Shown here: piece by piece, positions 1 through 7,390 of the stretch | Layout of the letters: every line of letters starts with the position of its first letter | How positions within the stretch are numbered: the stretch's first letter is position 1 | IMG/VR virus record: IMGVR_UViG_3300022752_000289 | Span: 1-29,330 of that record | Length of the DNA stretch: 29,330 bases | Reading direction: 5' to 3' (one strand) | From: a virus | Position numbers and translations under genes: made by a program | Notes under the pieces: generated by a model | What the model saw: the letters and a program-made list of their open reading frames with translations, nothing else | What the model was told of the DNA's origin: nothing | Database searches by the model: none

Positions 1-2
1 CC

Positions 3-623
3 ATTTGTGCCTTGCAACAAGGCGGCATCCTTGCCGGTAAGTTCGGTGCGAAGATTCCTCGCGTAATCAAGGCACAAATGGAGCCGGAGATCAGGTGGGA
101 GGATGTGTTGGACGACTTCTGGTCTGACACGATGCGTGGCATGGACGAGTTCACGTTCAGACGGTTCAACGCACGACGACTGGCTGATGACTTGTTCATG
201 CCAACAACGTACAGCGATACGCTAGGTGAGATCGTCATTGCGATTGATACGTCAGGCAGTATCGATGAGAAGCAGATCAGCAGAGTTGTATCGCGACTTG
301 TCAATCTGTGTGAGTTGTATCCCCCAAACTCTATCCGTGTTCTCTGGTGGGATACGCAGGTGCATGGCGAGCAACGCTTTGAAGGTAACTACAACGAGAT
401 GCCGAAGATGCTGAAGCCGATGGGCGGCGGTGGTACTCGCGTGTCTTGTGTTAGTCAGTACATGGAGAAGAACAGTATCAATGCAGATGCGGTCATCGTG
501 TTCACCGATGGTCATGTCGAGCATGATGTTAAGTGGGACATTGCTTGTCCTACGTTGTGGCTTGTGACTCATAACAATGGGTTCACACCGCCGCATGGTC
601 GCAAGGTGATGGTGCAAGAGTAA
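3..623 (+). CDS. VWA-like domain protein, C-terminal part (5' end outside window)
   Basis: The reading frame is open to the left edge, so this is the C-terminal ~206 residues of a longer protein. The first in-frame start-like codon (TTG at 12) is probably internal. A von Willebrand A fold is supported by the MIDAS motif D-T-S-G-S (Asp codon at 246-248), a later Thr in the GGGGTRVS stretch, and a second acidic loop, VFTDGHVE. The arrangement matches the VWA-like half of the putative metallopeptidase family COG3864/DUF2201, which in bacteria usually follows a MoxR-type AAA+ ATPase gene. Such pairs are thought to act in metal insertion or protein remodelling. The metallopeptidase-like N-terminal half and any ATPase gene would lie upstream of the window, so neither can be confirmed. 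The stop TAA is followed 7 nt later by a 15-bp palindrome and then the next gene. Confidence 0.75.
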   Translation: MCALQQGGILAGKFGAKIPRVIKAQMEPEIRWEDVLDDFWSDTMRGMDEFTFRRFNARRLADDLFMPTTYSDTLGEIVIAIDTSGSIDEKQISRVVSRLVNLCELYPPNSIRVLWWDTQVHGEQRFEGNYNEMPKMLKPMGGGGTRVSCVSQYMEKNSINADAVIVFTDGHVEHDVKWDIACPTLWLVTHNNGFTPPHGRKVMVQE

Positions 624-630
624 CTAACAT

Positions 631-645
631 CCTGACAATGTCAGG
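631..645. repeat. 15-bp palindrome, copy 1 (between genes)
   Basis: The sequence is CCTGACAATGTCAGG: 7-bp perfect arms around one central base, or 6-bp arms with a 3-nt loop if folded as RNA. It fills most of the 40-nt gap between the VWA gene and the next gene, ending 18 nt before the ATG at 664. Two more copies lie at 1501 and 2089. It could be an operator for a dimeric repressor or a small RNA hairpin near the ribosome binding site. Confidence 0.6.
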
Positions 646-663
646 ACAACAACGAGGTGTGTC

Positions 664-1677
664 ATGGCTAGAAAGATTAAACAGACGTTGGACGTTTCGC
701 AGTTGTTCAATCATGCGTTGGTCAATCCGCAACAACAAGCGGAGATCATACGTAGCGAAGCGTGGCCTATTATTGTTTCCGCTTACTCCGTGTTGGAGGG
801 TGACTTACTTGTTCATCGACTTGGTAACGGCATTGTTCACTTGACTGACAAGAAAGGTATATCCGTAGCGGCAATCCACAAGATGGGTGATGTGTACCGC
901 TTCATGACTGCAGATTCCCCGCTTGCCACTCATGATGTAGATAGTCACGTATATTATTCTACTGAGATGATTAGCAAGCATCCCAAGTACATTGCCAGTA
1001 AGTTGCGCGGACAAACGGACTTAAATAACAAACTAAAAAGGTCTACCGGCGATGCAATTATTAAATTGAATAGCGTGATAAGCCACATGGTTGATCAAGT
1101 TGTGGATAAATGCGCGGGTAAAAGCATGCAGTCCGCTAGTATTTCTTTGAATGATACTGAGGCGACATACGCAGTCAAAGTGATGATGGGAGTATGTTCA
1201 ATACATTCACTCCCGAAACATATCTACGAGCGTATACAAGACAGATACAACGCTTACATGGATATGCTGTCAAAGTTGCACGAAGCAATCGACAAGGCTA
1301 AAGAGTTCTGTGGTACGAACAAGTTTGTGTACTTACCGGCATATAACGGCGGCATACTACTTGGCGCGATCAGTTCTCAGCCTATGCTCGCCGCGCTAGA
1401 TATGTACAAGATAGATAAGTTGCCAACCTCTTACGGCGGCAGTTTTTCGTATGTTGACATGACGATGCCGCTTCAATGGTATCCAAGCATTGAGTCGGTT
1501 CCTGACAATGTCAGGAGTCAGTTGGAGACATCACTCTTGATGTTCAAGGCACACACTGGCTTGGACAAGATGGTGGATGGTGCTGATCGGGTTGGTGTCG
1601 ACAAGATTTTCCTTGATATCAACGCCTACGTCCACGGTAACTATAACTACAAAGACCTGATCATGTTGGATCGATAA
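664..1677 (+). CDS. Hypothetical phage protein, 337 aa
   Basis: The ATG at 664 is preceded by a Shine-Dalgarno-like GAGGT (655-659). I recognise no family. The protein is soluble-looking, with no signal peptide or membrane segment, and mixed alpha/beta in composition. Its middle part (roughly residues 115-220) is helical with scattered Cys. It sits directly after the VWA-domain gene and is followed 2 nt after its stop by the next unknown gene, so the three are probably co-transcribed and may function together. The second copy of the 15-bp palindrome lies inside this gene at 1501-1515, where it encodes Pro-Asp-Asn-Val-Arg. Confidence 0.8.
   Translation: MARKIKQTLDVSQLFNHALVNPQQQAEIIRSEAWPIIVSAYSVLEGDLLVHRLGNGIVHLTDKKGISVAAIHKMGDVYRFMTADSPLATHDVDSHVYYSTEMISKHPKYIASKLRGQTDLNNKLKRSTGDAIIKLNSVISHMVDQVVDKCAGKSMQSASISLNDTEATYAVKVMMGVCSIHSLPKHIYERIQDRYNAYMDMLSKLHEAIDKAKEFCGTNKFVYLPAYNGGILLGAISSQPMLAALDMYKIDKLPTSYGGSFSYVDMTMPLQWYPSIESVPDNVRSQLETSLLMFKAHTGLDKMVDGADRVGVDKIFLDINAYVHGNYNYKDLIMLDR
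1501..1515. repeat. 15-bp palindrome, copy 2 (inside a gene)
   Basis: Identical to copy 1 (CCTGACAATGTCAGG) but placed within the coding sequence of the 664-1677 gene, about 160 nt before its stop. Identity over all 15 bases despite coding constraint argues that the element itself is selected or mobile. Confidence 0.6.
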
Positions 1678-1679
1678 TC

Positions 1680-2093
1680 ATGTCTAGGAGAAATTTCTTT
1701 CATAACATGATTATGGCAGACAACTACAGGTCGCAGTTCGAGCCGATGAATCTTGTGGGGAACCGTATCAAGTTCATTGGTTGGTACGATGCCGATGACA
1801 TTGAGTACACAAACAAATTCTTCAACGTGTACTTGGGTAATCGTTTGATTAGGCGATTTGATGATGCGACCTTGCCCGACTTGATAAAGATCAGGATAGC
1901 CATGATCGGTGCATTACAAGTTCACGATACGCCACCCGATGATTCTTTAGAGGAATCGTATTGGGGTATACAAAGTGCTAAGAATCTAATGGACTTGGGG
2001 TATGGCATAGATAACTGTAGTTACTACGCATTAATAGTTACAGAGGATGAGTTCAAAACTCTACGTGGTTCAACAATCGAAGAGCAGTCCTGA
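1680..2093 (+). CDS. Hypothetical phage protein, 137 aa
   Basis: The ATG at 1680 follows the previous stop by 2 nt, so translational coupling is likely; no strong separate ribosome binding site is seen. The product is a small, acidic soluble protein with no motif I recognise. Its stop codon TGA (2091-2093) lies inside the third copy of the 15-bp palindrome, so the palindrome arm encodes the end of the protein. The function is unknown. Position suggests it belongs with the VWA-domain gene and the 337-aa gene before it. Confidence 0.75.
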   Translation: MSRRNFFHNMIMADNYRSQFEPMNLVGNRIKFIGWYDADDIEYTNKFFNVYLGNRLIRRFDDATLPDLIKIRIAMIGALQVHDTPPDDSLEESYWGIQSAKNLMDLGYGIDNCSYYALIVTEDEFKTLRGSTIEEQS

Positions 2094-2103
2094 CATTGTC
2101 AGG
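2089..2103. repeat. 15-bp palindrome, copy 3 (stop codon / RBS junction)
   Basis: The sequence is CCTGACATTGTCAGG, differing from the other copies only in the central base (T for A), which is exactly the base outside the arms. It contains the stop codon of the upstream gene and merges into the AGGAGGGG ribosome binding site of the VRR-NUC gene (ATG at 2115). A protein bound here, or a hairpin in the mRNA, could affect translation of the nuclease. Confidence 0.6.
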
Positions 2104-2114
2104 AGGGGAGAGAC

Positions 2115-2393
2115 ATGACACCTGAAGGGAAAGTTAAGGCACAAGTGAAGAAGATATTGAATGAGGTAGGAGCCTATTACGCGATGCCGATGGGAACTGG
2201 CTTCTCTTCGTCCGGCACACCGGATTTCCTAGTGTGTTGCGCGGGGAAGTTTTTTGGCATAGAGTGCAAGGCAAATGGTAATATCCCTACCGCACTTCAG
2301 TTAAAGCATTTAGACGACATCCGTAAAGCGGGTGGAGTTGCGCTAGTGATAGATGAGTCAAACGTCAATCAATTAAAGGAACTAATCAAGTGA
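2115..2393 (+). CDS. VRR-NUC domain nuclease
   Basis: This 92-aa protein is a stand-alone VRR-NUC domain of the PD-(D/E)XK nuclease superfamily. The catalytic signature is visible: G-T-P-D at residues 34-37, the E-C-K triad at 50-52, and Gln62 in the following helix. Stand-alone VRR-NUC proteins are common in phages; they are metal-dependent endonucleases thought to process branched or flapped DNA in replication or recombination. The ATG at 2115 has a very strong Shine-Dalgarno (AGGAGGGG, 2101-2108). The gene overlaps the next by 4 nt (GTGA), so the two are probably translated in a coupled way. Confidence 0.88.
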   Translation: MTPEGKVKAQVKKILNEVGAYYAMPMGTGFSSSGTPDFLVCCAGKFFGIECKANGNIPTALQLKHLDDIRKAGGVALVIDESNVNQLKELIK

Positions 2394-2908
2394 AAAAGAG
2401 AAGCATTCGAGAGAAAGTTATTCGCCTCATGGCAGAGCAACCGAAACTCTCGCCCAAAGAAATCGCAAAGAAACTGAACGTCAATCCGCAGTACGTTCAC
2501 ACGATCAAATGGCAGAACAAAAGCAATAGCGATTTTGTGTCCAAAGTATTTGAAAAAACGGGGCTGAAGAAAGAAGGGAAGTATCTCGCCCCCAAACGTA
2601 TCTTTGGCGAATTAACCATGGAACAATTAAAAGAAGAAAACCCAAATAAATTATCTGTCCGAAAATTTGTAGAATCACTCGTAAATACTCCTGCCGATCT
2701 TGTCAACAAACCCCCGCACTACACGGCAGGTGGTATTGATTTCTTAGACTACGCAGAAGCGAAGAATCTCACGGAGAACGCATATCTGTTCAACGTAGTT
2801 AAGTACGTATCACGTGCAGGCAAGAAGGTTGGCTCTGACCCTGTGGAAGATTTGAAGAAGGCAGAGTTCTATCTCAAGCGTGAGATTGCGCGGAGAGAAC
2901 GTGCGTGA
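2390..2908 (+). CDS. HTH-DUF3310 fusion protein
   Basis: The GTG start at 2390 overlaps the preceding TGA. The N-terminal ~40 residues form a helix-turn-helix-like segment (SPKEIAKKLNVNPQYVHTIK), followed by a basic linker. The C-terminal part from about residue 103 is a DUF3310 domain: N-K-P-P-H-Y at 106-111, then a helix with NVVKYVSRAGKK and a final DPVEDLKKAEFYL helix. DUF3310 includes phage T7 gp1.7, linked to nucleotide metabolism and dideoxythymidine sensitivity. The added HTH could target the domain to DNA; this is inference. It overlaps the next gene by 4 nt (GTGA). Confidence 0.82.
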   Translation: MKKRSIREKVIRLMAEQPKLSPKEIAKKLNVNPQYVHTIKWQNKSNSDFVSKVFEKTGLKKEGKYLAPKRIFGELTMEQLKEENPNKLSVRKFVESLVNTPADLVNKPPHYTAGGIDFLDYAEAKNLTENAYLFNVVKYVSRAGKKVGSDPVEDLKKAEFYLKREIARRERA

Positions 2909-3543
2909 ACAGAGTCACCATCTCTCGTAAGCGATTTAGCGAAACCATTTGGGACGTAATCTTTTCCAAAGAAACCCCACGATGGAATGGCATAACTGTA
3001 CGTGACGATTTGCGGTCGAGCGCAGACTACAACACGGGAACCATCTCGCAGAGTGCGGTGTGGGACTTGTACTGCATCGCCAATTACTTCAAGCCTAGGT
3101 TCGTGGCTGAAGTGGGTACGTTCATTGGCACATCCACATGGGCGTTGGCTGATGGCATGGGAGATGGTGAGATTCACACGTGCGATGCGGCGAACGACAT
3201 CGTGCTTGAAAAGCACCCGACCGTAGACATCGTGCAGTACCGCAAGAAAACATCGACCGAGATGTTCAACACGATGGCAAACCGTGGGCTACGGGCTGAC
3301 ATGATTTACTTGGACGGACGATTGGTTGAGGCTGATTACCCGTTGCTTGGAATAATTACAAAGCCCGAGACCATATACGTGTTGGATGACACAGAAGGTA
3401 TTGAGAAAGGCGTTATCAATGCCGCGAATCTGATGGGTTCGTTGTCTGCTACACATCATTTCATTTACCCACACCGCAGTCTGACTGCGATGATTATTCC
3501 GAAGTCGATGATTGAGTTCACCGCGCAGGAGATCATGCAATGA
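2905..3543 (+). CDS. Class I SAM-dependent methyltransferase
   Basis: The protein has 212 aa. The AdoMet-binding glycine-rich motif I is V-A-E-V-G-T-F-I-G-T at about residues 67-76, followed by an acidic loop (HTCDAAND) and a post-motif YLDGRL strand. This order is like the Methyltransf_24 group often found next to glycosyltransferases. The substrate is unknown; small molecule, sugar or protein are all possible. The GTG start at 2905 overlaps the upstream TGA, and its own TGA overlaps the ATG at 3540. It begins the modification cassette that continues to 7995. Confidence 0.72.
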   Translation: MNRVTISRKRFSETIWDVIFSKETPRWNGITVRDDLRSSADYNTGTISQSAVWDLYCIANYFKPRFVAEVGTFIGTSTWALADGMGDGEIHTCDAANDIVLEKHPTVDIVQYRKKTSTEMFNTMANRGLRADMIYLDGRLVEADYPLLGIITKPETIYVLDDTEGIEKGVINAANLMGSLSATHHFIYPHRSLTAMIIPKSMIEFTAQEIMQ

Positions 3544-3662
3544 AACTGTTTGCTTGGTTGTTTAATGCGTTGTTTGGTTGGAGACGACCGGACTATGAAG
3601 AGTGGCGGCATGGGCCGAGTCCCGATTGGGGCGCGAAGCGAAATGGGAGCGATTACTGGTGA
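3540..3662 (+). CDS. Small 40-aa protein with hydrophobic N-terminus
   Basis: A complete 40-codon ORF runs from an ATG overlapping the upstream TGA (ATGA) to a TGA that overlaps the GTG start of the glycosyltransferase (GTGA at 3659-3662). It exactly fills the gap between the two genes with coupled junctions at both ends, which is the main argument that it is real. The first ~14 residues (MKLFAWLFNALFGW) are hydrophobic and aromatic, then Arg-Arg and a polar Trp-rich tail (SDYW end). It could be a small membrane-associated or amphipathic peptide. No family is recognised. Confidence 0.6.
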   Translation: MKLFAWLFNALFGWRRPDYEEWRHGPSPDWGAKRNGSDYW

Positions 3663-5524
3663 GCGATAACAAGCCCCAAACTATTCACGACATGGCTAAC
3701 TATATTTTTAGTGAAGCCACGAAACGTGCGAACGCGGACAACTTCGATGAGGCAGTCGGTGTATACAACAACATCCTCGACATAGCCCATGCCATTCCGG
3801 TTGCGTATTCTCAACGTGGCCGGTGCCATTGGGAGATGCGCCGTTGGTTCCAAGCAAAGAAAGACTTTGAAGAGTCGGTGCGTCTTGACCCAACCAACGA
3901 CGACTTCGCATGGACGCTTGGCCTAATCAACTTGCAACTGAACAAGTTCAAGGAAGGTTGGGAAGGCTACGAGCGACGTTGGGGTAGCAAGGTATTCAAG
4001 TCACCGCGCTTGTCTACTAACAAGCCGCAGTGGAAGCCGGGGATGGAAGCCAAGAAAGTCTTGGTGTGGTGTGAGCAAGGTCTTGGCGATCAGATTATTT
4101 ATTCTTCATTGTTGTTTGAACTGAAGAAGCACGTGGAAGAAGTTACCGCGATGGTCGATGCCCGTCTTGTCGGGCCGTTGTCGCGTGGCCTACCGGGAAT
4201 TAAGTTTCTGCATCACGATGCACGTATTAAGTTAGATGACCATGACGCTCACATTCCGATTGCGAGTCTTGGTTCATACTTTATTAATTCATTGTCGGAC
4301 ATTAAAACGAAAGTTCGACAAGCCTACATGCGCCCCGATAAAGACCGAGTAAAAAGTTTATTCCGTCAAATGGGGTTTACTGAATTCGACCGTGTGATCG
4401 GATTGTCTTGGGCAAGCACGGCTAATGTAGTTGGTAAGCACAAGTCTTGCGCGTTGAAAGACTTGGAGCCGATCTTGGAGTGGGGAAAGCAGAACGGCTA
4501 TAAGTTCCTGTCGTTGCAGTACGGTATCCCGCAGGAAGAGATGGCGGCGTATCCCGAGATCATGCACGTGAAAGATGTCGATATGTTCTTTGACATCGAC
4601 GGCGTATGCGCTGCAATTTCATTGTGTGAGTTCATCGTGTCGGTGAGTAACGTCAACGTACACATGGCAGGGGCGATGGGTAAGTCTGTATATCTGCTTG
4701 ATGCCAACAAGTTATGGTATTGGCACAACCGCATGGGTATTAAAAACCTGTGGTACCCATCCGTAAGAGTTTACCCCCGCGAGAATATGCTTGCGCCGTG
4801 GACTAAGCCGATTGAGCGGGTGCTTGAAGATTTAAAAGGTAAGAAAGAGACCAAGACCCCGACGTTTGTATTCTTTCACGTGGGCGATGACATCTTTCAA
4901 CCACAAAAGATGGTGAGTTCGATTCGGGCAAGCAACCCCGATGCGAAGATCATCATGTGTACGGATGAGACTACGCCCGATGTACTTGGCATAGACAAAC
5001 GTCACGTGGCTCCTTCAGACCGGAACCGGCTCATGATCTCTCGCCTTGCAGGATTCGCTACGCTGAAACTGAACGAACCGGCAATTTATTTGGATACCGA
5101 TATGTTGGTGCAAGATGAGATTGACCCTGTGGCAATCTTGGGTGAGAAAGACGCGGTGTTCTGCCGCCGAGAGTTTGACCGTGACTTGAATATTAATACG
5201 GAAATTAATGGCATTAACATTTCCGAGTACGAAGGAAAGACGATGGATCAAGTCTATCCATTCGTGGCTTGTTCAACTGTTACGAGAGATCACAAACCGT
5301 GGGTGGCGATGCTTGAGTTGCTGGCCTTCTTGGATAAGAAGTTCCACATCTGGTACGGCGATCAAGAAGCCATGAAGTTGTACGCATCAGTCAACACCGA
5401 GCGTGTAGCGGGAATGGGTGAGGCTACGTACGGATGTTTGCCCGAACGGATTGACCCCGCACAACCACCCAAGATTGTGCATTTCAAAGGGCCGTCCCGT
5501 AAGAAACTCTTTGAGGCTGCATGA
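3659..5524 (+). CDS. TPR-glycosyltransferase fusion (GT-B plus GT-A)
   Basis: I place the start at GTG 3659, which gives 621 aa and the GTGA overlap with the small upstream ORF; the in-frame codon at 3602 would run through that ORF. Three parts are visible. Residues ~10-105 are tetratricopeptide-like helices (FDEAVGVYNNIL, WFQAKKDFEESVRLDP). Residues ~130-385 are a GT-B-like region resembling heptosyltransferase/GT9-type TPR proteins, with W-C-E-Q-G-L-G-D-Q. From about residue 400 there is a GT-A-like nucleotide-sugar transferase with the metal-binding D-T-D at 479-481 in a YLDTDMLV strand. It probably transfers sugars to a protein, cell-surface or virion target. Having two catalytic folds in one chain is notable. 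It overlaps the FkbM gene by 4 nt. Confidence 0.8.
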   Translation: MSDNKPQTIHDMANYIFSEATKRANADNFDEAVGVYNNILDIAHAIPVAYSQRGRCHWEMRRWFQAKKDFEESVRLDPTNDDFAWTLGLINLQLNKFKEGWEGYERRWGSKVFKSPRLSTNKPQWKPGMEAKKVLVWCEQGLGDQIIYSSLLFELKKHVEEVTAMVDARLVGPLSRGLPGIKFLHHDARIKLDDHDAHIPIASLGSYFINSLSDIKTKVRQAYMRPDKDRVKSLFRQMGFTEFDRVIGLSWASTANVVGKHKSCALKDLEPILEWGKQNGYKFLSLQYGIPQEEMAAYPEIMHVKDVDMFFDIDGVCAAISLCEFIVSVSNVNVHMAGAMGKSVYLLDANKLWYWHNRMGIKNLWYPSVRVYPRENMLAPWTKPIERVLEDLKGKKETKTPTFVFFHVGDDIFQPQKMVSSIRASNPDAKIIMCTDETTPDVLGIDKRHVAPSDRNRLMISRLAGFATLKLNEPAIYLDTDMLVQDEIDPVAILGEKDAVFCRREFDRDLNINTEINGINISEYEGKTMDQVYPFVACSTVTRDHKPWVAMLELLAFLDKKFHIWYGDQEAMKLYASVNTERVAGMGEATYGCLPERIDPAQPPKIVHFKGPSRKKLFEAA

Positions 5525-6141
5525 AACAAGTACGTGGGTGGTGGCTACCCGATAGCGACACACACTTTGAGCATTACTTCAATGCAATGCAGACAAGTGA
5601 GTACCAAGCCGTAGTACGTAATCTTGCGTTGGCAGCGTGTAAAGAACGCCGGTTGGCGGTTGATGTTGGCGGTCACATTGGTTTGTGGTCGCGCCCGTTG
5701 GCAATGAAGTTTGAACACGTGATTGCGTTTGAACCGGAGCCGTCGAACCATGCATTATTTAAACGCAATGTGCCAGACAAAGTTGCACTGGAGCCTGTTG
5801 CGTTGGGTGCAGAGTTGGGAATGATGAGCGTTCATGTACCGCAGGACAACACAGGCATGGCGCACTTGGTTGAGGGCGATGCAGTACCCGTTGTTTTGTT
5901 AGACAGTTATGCGTTTGAGAACGTGGACTTTATCAAGATCGACTGCGAAGGTTACGAGTATCCGGTGGTGCGTGGTGCGGAACAGACGCTACGTAAGAAC
6001 AATCCTGTTGTAGTCGTCGAACAGAAAGCGCATCCGTACTTTGCTGATAAGTGGAAGCCGACTGCGGCTAAAGAATTCTTGGAGTCACTTGGCTACAAAG
6101 CCGTGGCGTGTATTAACCATGATTGGATTATGAAGAAATGA
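5521..6141 (+). CDS. FkbM family methyltransferase
   Basis: The protein has 206 aa. Motif I is VDVGGHIGLWS (about residues 47-57), followed by AFEPEPSNH and, at about residue 140, the family signature IDCEGYEYPVVRGA with VVVEQKAH after it. FkbM enzymes are AdoMet-dependent O-methyltransferases, often acting on sugars of glycans or polyketides. Its place directly after the glycosyltransferase fusion (ATGA overlap) suggests it methylates the sugar that enzyme adds. Its own TGA overlaps the ATG at 6138. Confidence 0.88.
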   Translation: MKQVRGWWLPDSDTHFEHYFNAMQTSEYQAVVRNLALAACKERRLAVDVGGHIGLWSRPLAMKFEHVIAFEPEPSNHALFKRNVPDKVALEPVALGAELGMMSVHVPQDNTGMAHLVEGDAVPVVLLDSYAFENVDFIKIDCEGYEYPVVRGAEQTLRKNNPVVVVEQKAHPYFADKWKPTAAKEFLESLGYKAVACINHDWIMKK

Positions 6142-6407
6142 ACAAAGCAAGTGTTGACCCGAAGCCGGGTGAAGACGAAGCGTATTTAATTGTACCGGAA
6201 GAACATCGTAAGAGAGTCGTTGCACCGGATACGATTTGGGCCAAGATCGGTGACGACGGAAAGTTGGAAACAATTAGATGGGACATCATCAACATGTATG
6301 CCGCGCAGTACGACGCGCATCCAGACAAGAGAACACAGACTCATGTTATGTGTAAGTTGATGGTGTTGGTGCGGGAAGAAGCACTGAAGGAGGCGCGAGG
6401 TGAGTAA
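6138..6407 (+). CDS. Hypothetical protein, 89 aa
   Basis: I chose the ATG at 6138, which overlaps the FkbM stop as ATGA, over the TTG at 6123, because almost every junction here uses this overlap. The product is a small, charged soluble protein with a middle region containing DTIWAKIGDDGKLETIRWD and a helical C-terminus. No family is recognised. It overlaps the next gene by 8 nt. Confidence 0.7.
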   Translation: MNKASVDPKPGEDEAYLIVPEEHRKRVVAPDTIWAKIGDDGKLETIRWDIINMYAAQYDAHPDKRTQTHVMCKLMVLVREEALKEARGE

Positions 6408-6606
6408 AGAAGAACGTCAGCGTATCTATGAGTACGCGATGGATCGGAAGAACCGTGAGTTAAAGCAGTTAGAAGACACGATCAAGGAACTGCAAAAAGA
6501 CAACGAGCAGGACAAGAAGATGCTGATCGCGGCTGAAGTGTTCCTGTTCCTATTCGGTGTATTCGTCGGTGCGCTACTGATGAAGACGTTTGGAGGGTTG
6601 TCATGA
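6400..6606 (+). CDS. Small coiled-coil membrane protein, 68 aa
   Basis: The GTG start at 6400 is preceded by an AAGGAGGCG-like Shine-Dalgarno at about 6388-6395. The N-terminal ~43 residues are highly charged and helical with heptad-like spacing (KQLEDTIKELQKDNEQ), so probably a short coiled coil. Residues ~45-62 are one transmembrane segment (EVFLFLFGVFVGALLM). The topology is a single-pass protein with a cytoplasmic N-terminal coil. It is paired with a second small membrane protein directly downstream (ATGA overlap), which recalls holin or spanin-like pairs, but no lysis enzyme is nearby, so lysis is not claimed. Confidence 0.7.
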   Translation: MSKEERQRIYEYAMDRKNRELKQLEDTIKELQKDNEQDKKMLIAAEVFLFLFGVFVGALLMKTFGGLS

Positions 6607-6776
6607 ATGTCCAGAATATACGTGTCGAAGTGGCGGTGGCATTGGCTTTCCTATTGGTGGGCGTATGGCTCGGGTACTTTCTTGCGAACCGGACTATACG
6701 TAACAACGCAATACAACAAGAGTGCGCTCATTACGATTCCAAGACGGGTGATTTCATTTGGGGACAACCGCAATGA
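6603..6776 (+). CDS. Small membrane protein, 57 aa
   Basis: A 57-codon ORF from ATG 6603 (ATGA overlap with the previous gene) to TGA 6774-6776 (overlapping the ATG of the oxygenase). Residues ~9-28 form one hydrophobic membrane segment (VEVAVALAFLLVGVWLGYFL), then a short hydrophilic tail with a single Cys and the pattern C-x2-YDSKTGDF-x-W. Tails of this kind occur in many small phage proteins, to my recollection. The exact start/stop coupling at both ends supports a real gene. Confidence 0.68.
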   Translation: MNVQNIRVEVAVALAFLLVGVWLGYFLANRTIRNNAIQQECAHYDSKTGDFIWGQPQ

Positions 6777-7390
6777 ATAACATGATTCAACAAACTGAAA
6801 AACAAATAACCATTTCAGACGATGGCACTGCCGTATTCGATGGGTTTTTCTCCAACGAGTTGTGCGACAACTACATTAAATATTTTAATGACCGAGAGAC
6901 GGCGGGGTTTACGCATGACCGTTGGACAAGTCAGAGAATGAAGCCAATAACTATGCAAGACTCGCAAGCGTTCTTGACTAATGGTGATTTCCTTACTGAT
7001 GTCGATACAAAATTAGTATCAGAACAATTTTTAAAAATATTTTGGGAAGAAATTTATAAAACGTATGTACAAAAATTTTCTGTTTTAGAAAATTACGCTT
7101 CGCATAAAATCTACCATTTAAAATTACAAAAAACCTTGCCTACGCAGGGTTACCATGTTTGGCACTCTGAAAATGGAACCCGTGAAAGTTCTAATCGCAT
7201 TTTAGTTTTTATTTTATATTTGAATGATGTTGAAGAAGGGGGCGAGACCGAGTTCTTGTATATCAAACGAAGAGTGACTGCTAAAAAAGGCAGACTTCTT
7301 TTGTGGCCTTCTGGTTTTACGCACACGCATCGTGGCAACCCACCGTTGTCCGGTGAAAAATATATTATGACCGGTTGGGTAGAGTTTTAA
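6773..7390 (+). CDS. 2OG-Fe(II) oxygenase (prolyl hydroxylase-like), first of pair
   Basis: Starting at ATG 6773, which overlaps the preceding TGA, gives 205 aa. The double-stranded beta-helix core is visible: the metal motif is H131-S-E133 (HxE rather than the usual HxD), the strand LVFILYLNDVEEGGETEF is typical, and the distal ligand is H184 or H186 in FTHTHRGNPP, with a Lys in GEKYIMTGW as likely 2-oxoglutarate contact. Enzymes of this group hydroxylate amino-acid side chains, and related genes are frequent in cyanophages. The gene is clearly AT-richer than its neighbours: in 7021-7080 only 11 of 60 bases are G or C. Its stop overlaps the second oxygenase start (TAATG). Confidence 0.85.
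   Translation: MNNMIQQTEKQITISDDGTAVFDGFFSNELCDNYIKYFNDRETAGFTHDRWTSQRMKPITMQDSQAFLTNGDFLTDVDTKLVSEQFLKIFWEEIYKTYVQKFSVLENYASHKIYHLKLQKTLPTQGYHVWHSENGTRESSNRILVFILYLNDVEEGGETEFLYIKRRVTAKKGRLLLWPSGFTHTHRGNPPLSGEKYIMTGWVEF

Noticed and set aside
638-844. 68-aa ORF starting inside the first palindrome
   Set aside because: It overlaps the 337-aa gene, which has a better ribosome binding site and start, and its composition is not protein-like.
3602-3658. Upstream extension of the glycosyltransferase to 3602
   Set aside because: It would run across the 40-aa ORF. The GTG at 3659 fits the GTGA overlap used at neighbouring junctions.
6400-6776. Holin/spanin lysis pair
   Set aside because: Two small membrane proteins in tandem are suggestive, but no endolysin is nearby and the second lacks a lipobox or signal-peptidase pattern.
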